DNA of 64,000 nucleotides from contig OZ007576.1 in NCBI GenBank assembly GCA_963931925.1, positions 9,930,371-9,994,370 on the forward strand, given 5' to 3'. Origin of the DNA: Onchidella celtica. Its lineage: Eukaryota > Mollusca > Gastropoda > Systellommatophora > Onchidiidae. The position numbers and the translations under genes are program-made. Positions 57,801-63,800 of this stretch are shown here, in pieces. A model generated the notes under the pieces. The model was not told where the DNA came from, made no database searches, and was given only the letters and a program-made list of their open reading frames with translations. Position 1 is the stretch's first letter. The number at the start of each line of letters is the position of its first letter.

Positions 57801-60800
57801 TTAGCTGCACAGAAATCATTCTTGTTAATTGTGCAGGATGTCCAAGAAGTTGTCCCAGTGATGCTAGTCAGAATGCAAACTGTGGCTGTACATGTAACAA
57901 CCAGGCACAGATATACGACCCAGAAACTAACACGTGCAGTAAGTCAATATAACATAGGAGTAAATACTCAAACTGAAAATAGATTTAGAAAGCATAGAAC
58001 ATTTTGTTTCAATTTAATATTTTCCTATGACCGAGTATGTGAGGAGTTAAACACAACGCCAAAGTCTGTTTTATGAGAAAAAGCATTTCCAAGAGATGTT
58101 TATTGTCTGTGTTAAGATTTGGAAGATGTTTCTTTCCAGGTAATTGAATTACGGAACGATCCAAATTGTGTATGGATATCTCTGAGTATAAGTTGTTCAA
58201 TTTTTCTCCTTCATTTTAAAAAGCTTGTGATTAGGTTTACGTAGAAACTGAATAGAGAAACATAGAAAGAAAATACAGTTATGTAATATTTTGATGAGCT
58301 CTCTCAAATTTAATTTTAATCCATCATCATTAAGTGCATACTAATAAGTTTTATTAATTATTCAGGATGTCCAAGAAGCTGTCCCAGTGATGCCAGACAG
58401 AATGCTAACTGTGGCTGTACTTGTATTAACCCAAATCTAATATACAACTCAGTAACTAACACATGTGGTAAGTTAACGGACCCAAAGACTAAATATTCAT
58501 ATTTTGCGCAGACTCTTTACCAAGTACTGACATACATATAATTTAATTATCGAAGTTTCTATGTCCCAGAAAGTAACGAACTGAACACAAATTTAAAGAT
58601 CTTTTTTAGAAAATGCATTTCCCAGAGATATTTACTATCCAAGTGAAGATTTAGAAAATGTGTCTTTCAGGCTAAAAATTATGTGTAGGAACTACATTTT
58701 ACATTCTGTATATCTTTGAATACAAGTTGTGCAATTTTGCCCTAACATTGAAAAGATTGTGCATGTGATTCTGTTTATTTCAAAATCAAATATAGAAAAA
58801 GGTGAGAAAGAAAATACAATTGTGCATTATTTTCGTGAGCTCTGTCAAATTGAAATGATCCCAGTAATTTATTCCTTCATCATTAGCTACATAATAATGT
58901 ATCGTGTTCATCGTTCAGGATGTCCAAGAAGTTGCCCCGTTAATGCCAGACAGAATGCAAACTGTGGGTGTGTTTGTGTGAACCTATCACAGATATATGA
59001 TCCAGAAACTAATACTTGCAGTAAGTCAATGTAAAAAAAGGTTCAACATTCAAAATGCATACGGGCGATTCACAAAGTAATGATATTTTTAAAAATATTT
59101 AAACTTCCTTCAATCGAATAGCAAAATAGTTGCAGACAGGTTCAAAGATTATTTATGAGAAAATGTATATTCAGGAGGTCTTTCCCATCTGAGTTAAAAT
59201 TTGGAAGATGTTTATTTGATGATGAAAGATTTTGAGCTGAATTCAATATTGCATATTATGTGTGAATACAACTGGTATTTTCTTTAAAAGATTGTGATAA
59301 TGATTATGGAAAAACGGAATAGTGAAACATAGAAGGAAATACATGTAAAATTAGGATGTTTTTTCAAGTACCATCTAAATTTGATTTGACCCCAGTATGT
59401 TATAACTGGATCATTAGCTGCATAGAAATATATCTTGTTAATTTTACAGGATGCCCGAGAAGTTGTCCCAGTGACGCTACTCAGAATGCAAATTGTGGCT
59501 GTGTATGTAACAATCAAGCAGAGATATACGACCCAGAAACTAACACATGCAGTAAGTCAATGTAACAAAAGAGTAAATACTCATATTGAAGACAGGTTTA
59601 GACCATTCTGTTTCAATTTAATGTTCCTATGACTGAGGAAACACAACATTGAAGACTTTTTAATGAGAAGAAGAGATATTTACTAAGTAAAGATTTTAGA
59701 AGATATTTCCTTCAGGATGAATTAATTACAGGAGGATCCAAATACTCTATGGAAATCTCTGAAAATAGGTTGTCCAATTTTTCACCCTTCATTTTGAAGA
59801 GCTTGTGATTAGATTTATGTTGAAACTGAGCAGAGAAAGAGAGAAAGAAAATAGAATAGGTAACATTTTCCTGAGCTCTCTTAAATTTAATTTGAATCCA
59901 GAGTTTTGTTCTTTCATCATTAAGTGGGTAATAATAAGTTTTGTTAATTATTCAGGATGCCCAAGAAGTTGTCCCAGTGATGCCAGACAGAATGCAGACT
60001 GTGGCTGTACATGTATTAACCCTTTTGTGACATATAACTCAGTGACTAACACATGTGGTAAGTCAATGTAACTGAAGAAAAAATACTTATATTTTATGCA
60101 GATTCGTTACCAAGTACTTACATATACATATTTTTCATACTTTTAAAGTTTGTGTCCCAGTAAGTAACAAACTGAACGGAAGCTTAAAGATGTTCTCCAA
60201 GAAATATTTAGTGTCAAAGTTAAGAGCTGCAAATGTTTCTTTCAGACTAAAAAAGTTTGGAGGAGGAGCTACATTTTATATTTTGTATATTTTTAGATAG
60301 GAGTTGTGCAACGTTTCCCTTAATATTATGTAGGTTGTGATTAAATTTATTTCAAAATTAAATAGAAAAACAGAGAAAGAAAATACAGTTGTGCAATATT
60401 TTCATGAGCTCTGTCAAATTGAAATTGATGCCAGTATTTTTATTCCTTCATCATTCGCTACATAATAATGTATCATGTTCATCGTTCAGGATGTCCAAGA
60501 AGTTGTCCCAGTAATGCCAGACAGAGTGTAGACTGTGTATGTGTTTGTGTGAACCCATCACAGATATATGACCAAGAAACTAATACTTGCAGTAAGTCAG
60601 TATAACAAAAGGCTAAACAATTAAAATGAACACAGAGCATTAGAGAAATAATGATATTGTTATCATTATTTGAACTTCCTACAACCCAGTAAGAAAATAG
60701 TTGCAGGCAGGTTCAAAGACTGTTTTATGAAAAAATGCATATCCAGGAGATATTTACCATCTAAGATTTAGAAGATGTTTCTGTCATGATGAAAGATATG

Positions 60801-63800
60801 GAAGAGGAACTAAATACTGTTTGTATGTCTGTGAATGCAACATGTACATTAGTTTTATGGTGTTTTTTTTTAATTTTTGTTTTAAATACTGCATTAATAT
60901 TTATGTGAACATTGAATAGTGAAATAGTCAAAGGAAGTACATGGACAATTAGTAAGTTTTTTCAAGAACTGTCTGAATTTGATTTGATTTGAGTATTTTA
61001 TTTATTTAGTCATTGGCTGCATAATAATAAATCTTGTTAATTGTACAGGATGTCCAAGAAGTTGTCCTATTAATGCCAGACAGAATGCAAACTGTGGCTG
61101 TGTTTGTGTGAACCCATCACAGATATATGACCAAGAAACTAATACTTGCAGTAAGTCATTGTAGCAAAAGACTAAACATTTAAATTGTACATGGAACATT
61201 TATGAAATAATGCCTTTAAAAAAAAAATAATTTAAAGCTCCTATAACCCAGTAAGAAAGGAGCTGAAGACAAGTTCAGAGACTGTTTTATGAGAAAATGT
61301 ATTTCCATGAGATATTTGCCATCGAGGAGAAGCTTTAGAAGATATTTCTTTCAGGATAGAAGATTTCGAGAAGGAACTAAATACAGTGGAACACAAGGTA
61401 TAACAAGATGTAATGTTCTATCAAACACGTCTTGTTTTATCCTAGGCCGCACTGTTATAGGAAAGAGGATAAAAAGCAAGACGAGGGATAAAATATCCCC
61501 TCTCCCCCCACACAATTTTTATGGTTGCCTTCCTTGTTAGTATGTCCTGTTTATCAATATATTGTCAAATTGATGGCAGATCTCGGCCTTCATATTGATC
61601 CCTTTTCTTTATTCGCCGACTGTAGCCGTGTTTTCATCGAATTATGAGATGAGATCAGAATGAGATGCAAAAGAGAAACAGAAATGCGTTTGTTTCCAAT
61701 AGTTTCCCATGCTGTATCATTCAATGAATGTGAACAAAGTGGCCATGTGATAGTGATACAGGGAGTGTGGACACGTGGTAAGCCCGGTGTAAACAAAGAG
61801 CACTCGGTGCACTGAAGAGATTAGTAACAATCAGTGACATGATAGTTGATACATTTGATAAACATCTCACATCGCAGGTACCGATAGTGACCAGATAGTG
61901 TGCATGTCTGACAAAACTATATGATTGTAGCCCACATGGCCTGCCCCGTATGCCTTACTCAGTTCACTGAGTGATGAGTCAAAACTTTGAATTGACTGCA
62001 CATAGTGTACTGTCATAGCTCGTGCTCAGTAGGGAGAGAAAGAATACTAGGTCTAAGCGCGAGAGGGCCAGATGGGATCACAATTTGCTAGGCGGCCTGG
62101 TAGGCATGTAGTAAGAAACAAAGAACAATTTGTGTATTGTGGCCGTTTCCACAATTTGCCTTTTACGCACTCAAAATTCCACCCTGTAATTCTCTTGCTA
62201 TAGCAGATGTTTAGATATCTATTGTCGTTATTTAGGTATATTATTATATAGTTCATATTGCGGAAAAAATGGGGATTTTAAAATGTTCTCACTGTCGGGT
62301 GGTGGTGGTGCTGGGTGGGGGGGGGGGGGGGGAGGTTGGCGCATCTCGTTATTAGCAGTGTCATTAAACATGATGGTCCACTGTACTTTATGTATACCTG
62401 TGAGTACAACATGTACAATATTTTTGCCTTTTTTAAAAAAAAAAAAGATTGTGATGATATCAATATAAAAATGTAATAGTGAAACAGAGAAAGGAAATAT
62501 ATGTACAGTTAGGAAGTTTCTGTATAAGAATTATATGAACTTGATTTGATCCTAGTATTTTATCACTTGATCATTAGCTGCAAAGTACTAAATCTTGTTA
62601 ATTGTACAGGATGTCCAAGAAGTTGTCCCAGTGATGCTACTCAGAATGCAAACTGTGGCTGTACATGTAACAACCAAGCACAGATATACGATCCAGAAAC
62701 TAATACGTGCAGTAAGTCAATATAATGAGAGTAGATACCTATATTGACATAGGTTTACAAAAAAATAAAAAAGTTTATTTTCAATTTAATGTTTCTATGA
62801 CCCAGGAAGGCATTTCCAAGAGATCTTTACTATTTAAGATAACATTTAGAGGATGTTTCTTTCAAGCTGTGAGAAGTGTCAAAATATGGCACCGACTTTC
62901 AACGGGCGTATCAATACGGCAAGGTAAAGCTGACCGCGCCTCGCGCCAGCCATATTTTCACGCATCTAGTCACTGTCCTCTTTGAGATGTAACTACCATC
63001 TTATTGCTCACTGTATGTCTTCTAAATCAAAGGCATTGTGACAAGGACATGTTAATCAGTGACCCGCTGGTTGGATTCACAGACACTAAACTTTCAAAGG
63101 CTCTCCCCACACTATCAAAAAGTGTAATATGGACATGTGAACTGTTGCTCAATAAATTTAGCAATATTATCTCATTTTCTCACAAGCTGACCATCATCTT
63201 GAGTTGTCTGTACGTAAGAACCAATCAGAAACAAGCTCTGAAATGACCTTTGCTTCATATGCCCACATTGATTAATTAGTATGTGTCAATCTGGATGAAA
63301 CCATTTGTTTAGGGCTTGGGGGAGTATGGCTAGTTATCATACTTTTTTCTCATGAAGATGGCAGCTGTCAGTTTGGTATCATAAGCCAGATCAGTGGTTA
63401 GAGACTTACAGACAAAGGTTTTGGTGGTTAATTCATTATCAAGCATGATAAGGCATAGCAGTGAATGTTTTCATACCGATCAAATACAAACCTAACCACG
63501 TGGACAGCAGAAGTGTGGTCATCGCACATCAGCAAGAGCCAGTGCGACCCAAATAAGATTCCCCGTGAGTAAGATCACTGACCGGACAGAGGGCTTTACG
63601 GGCAGGGTGTGGGTTAATTAATTACAGAAGGATCTATGAGTAGTAATTGTGTGGATATCTTTGAATACAAGTTGTTCAAGTTTTTCCCATTTATTTTGAA
63701 AAGCTTGTGATTTGGTTTATGTTGAAACTGAATAGAGAAACAGTGAAAGAAAATGCAACAGGATAATATTATCATCAGCTCTCTCAAATTTAATTTGATT

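Noticed and set aside
48695..61199. Minus-strand ORFs antisense to module exons (FAFCLALxGQLLGHP...)
   Set aside because: They are reverse-strand shadows of the conserved exon sequence, recurring at each B exon.
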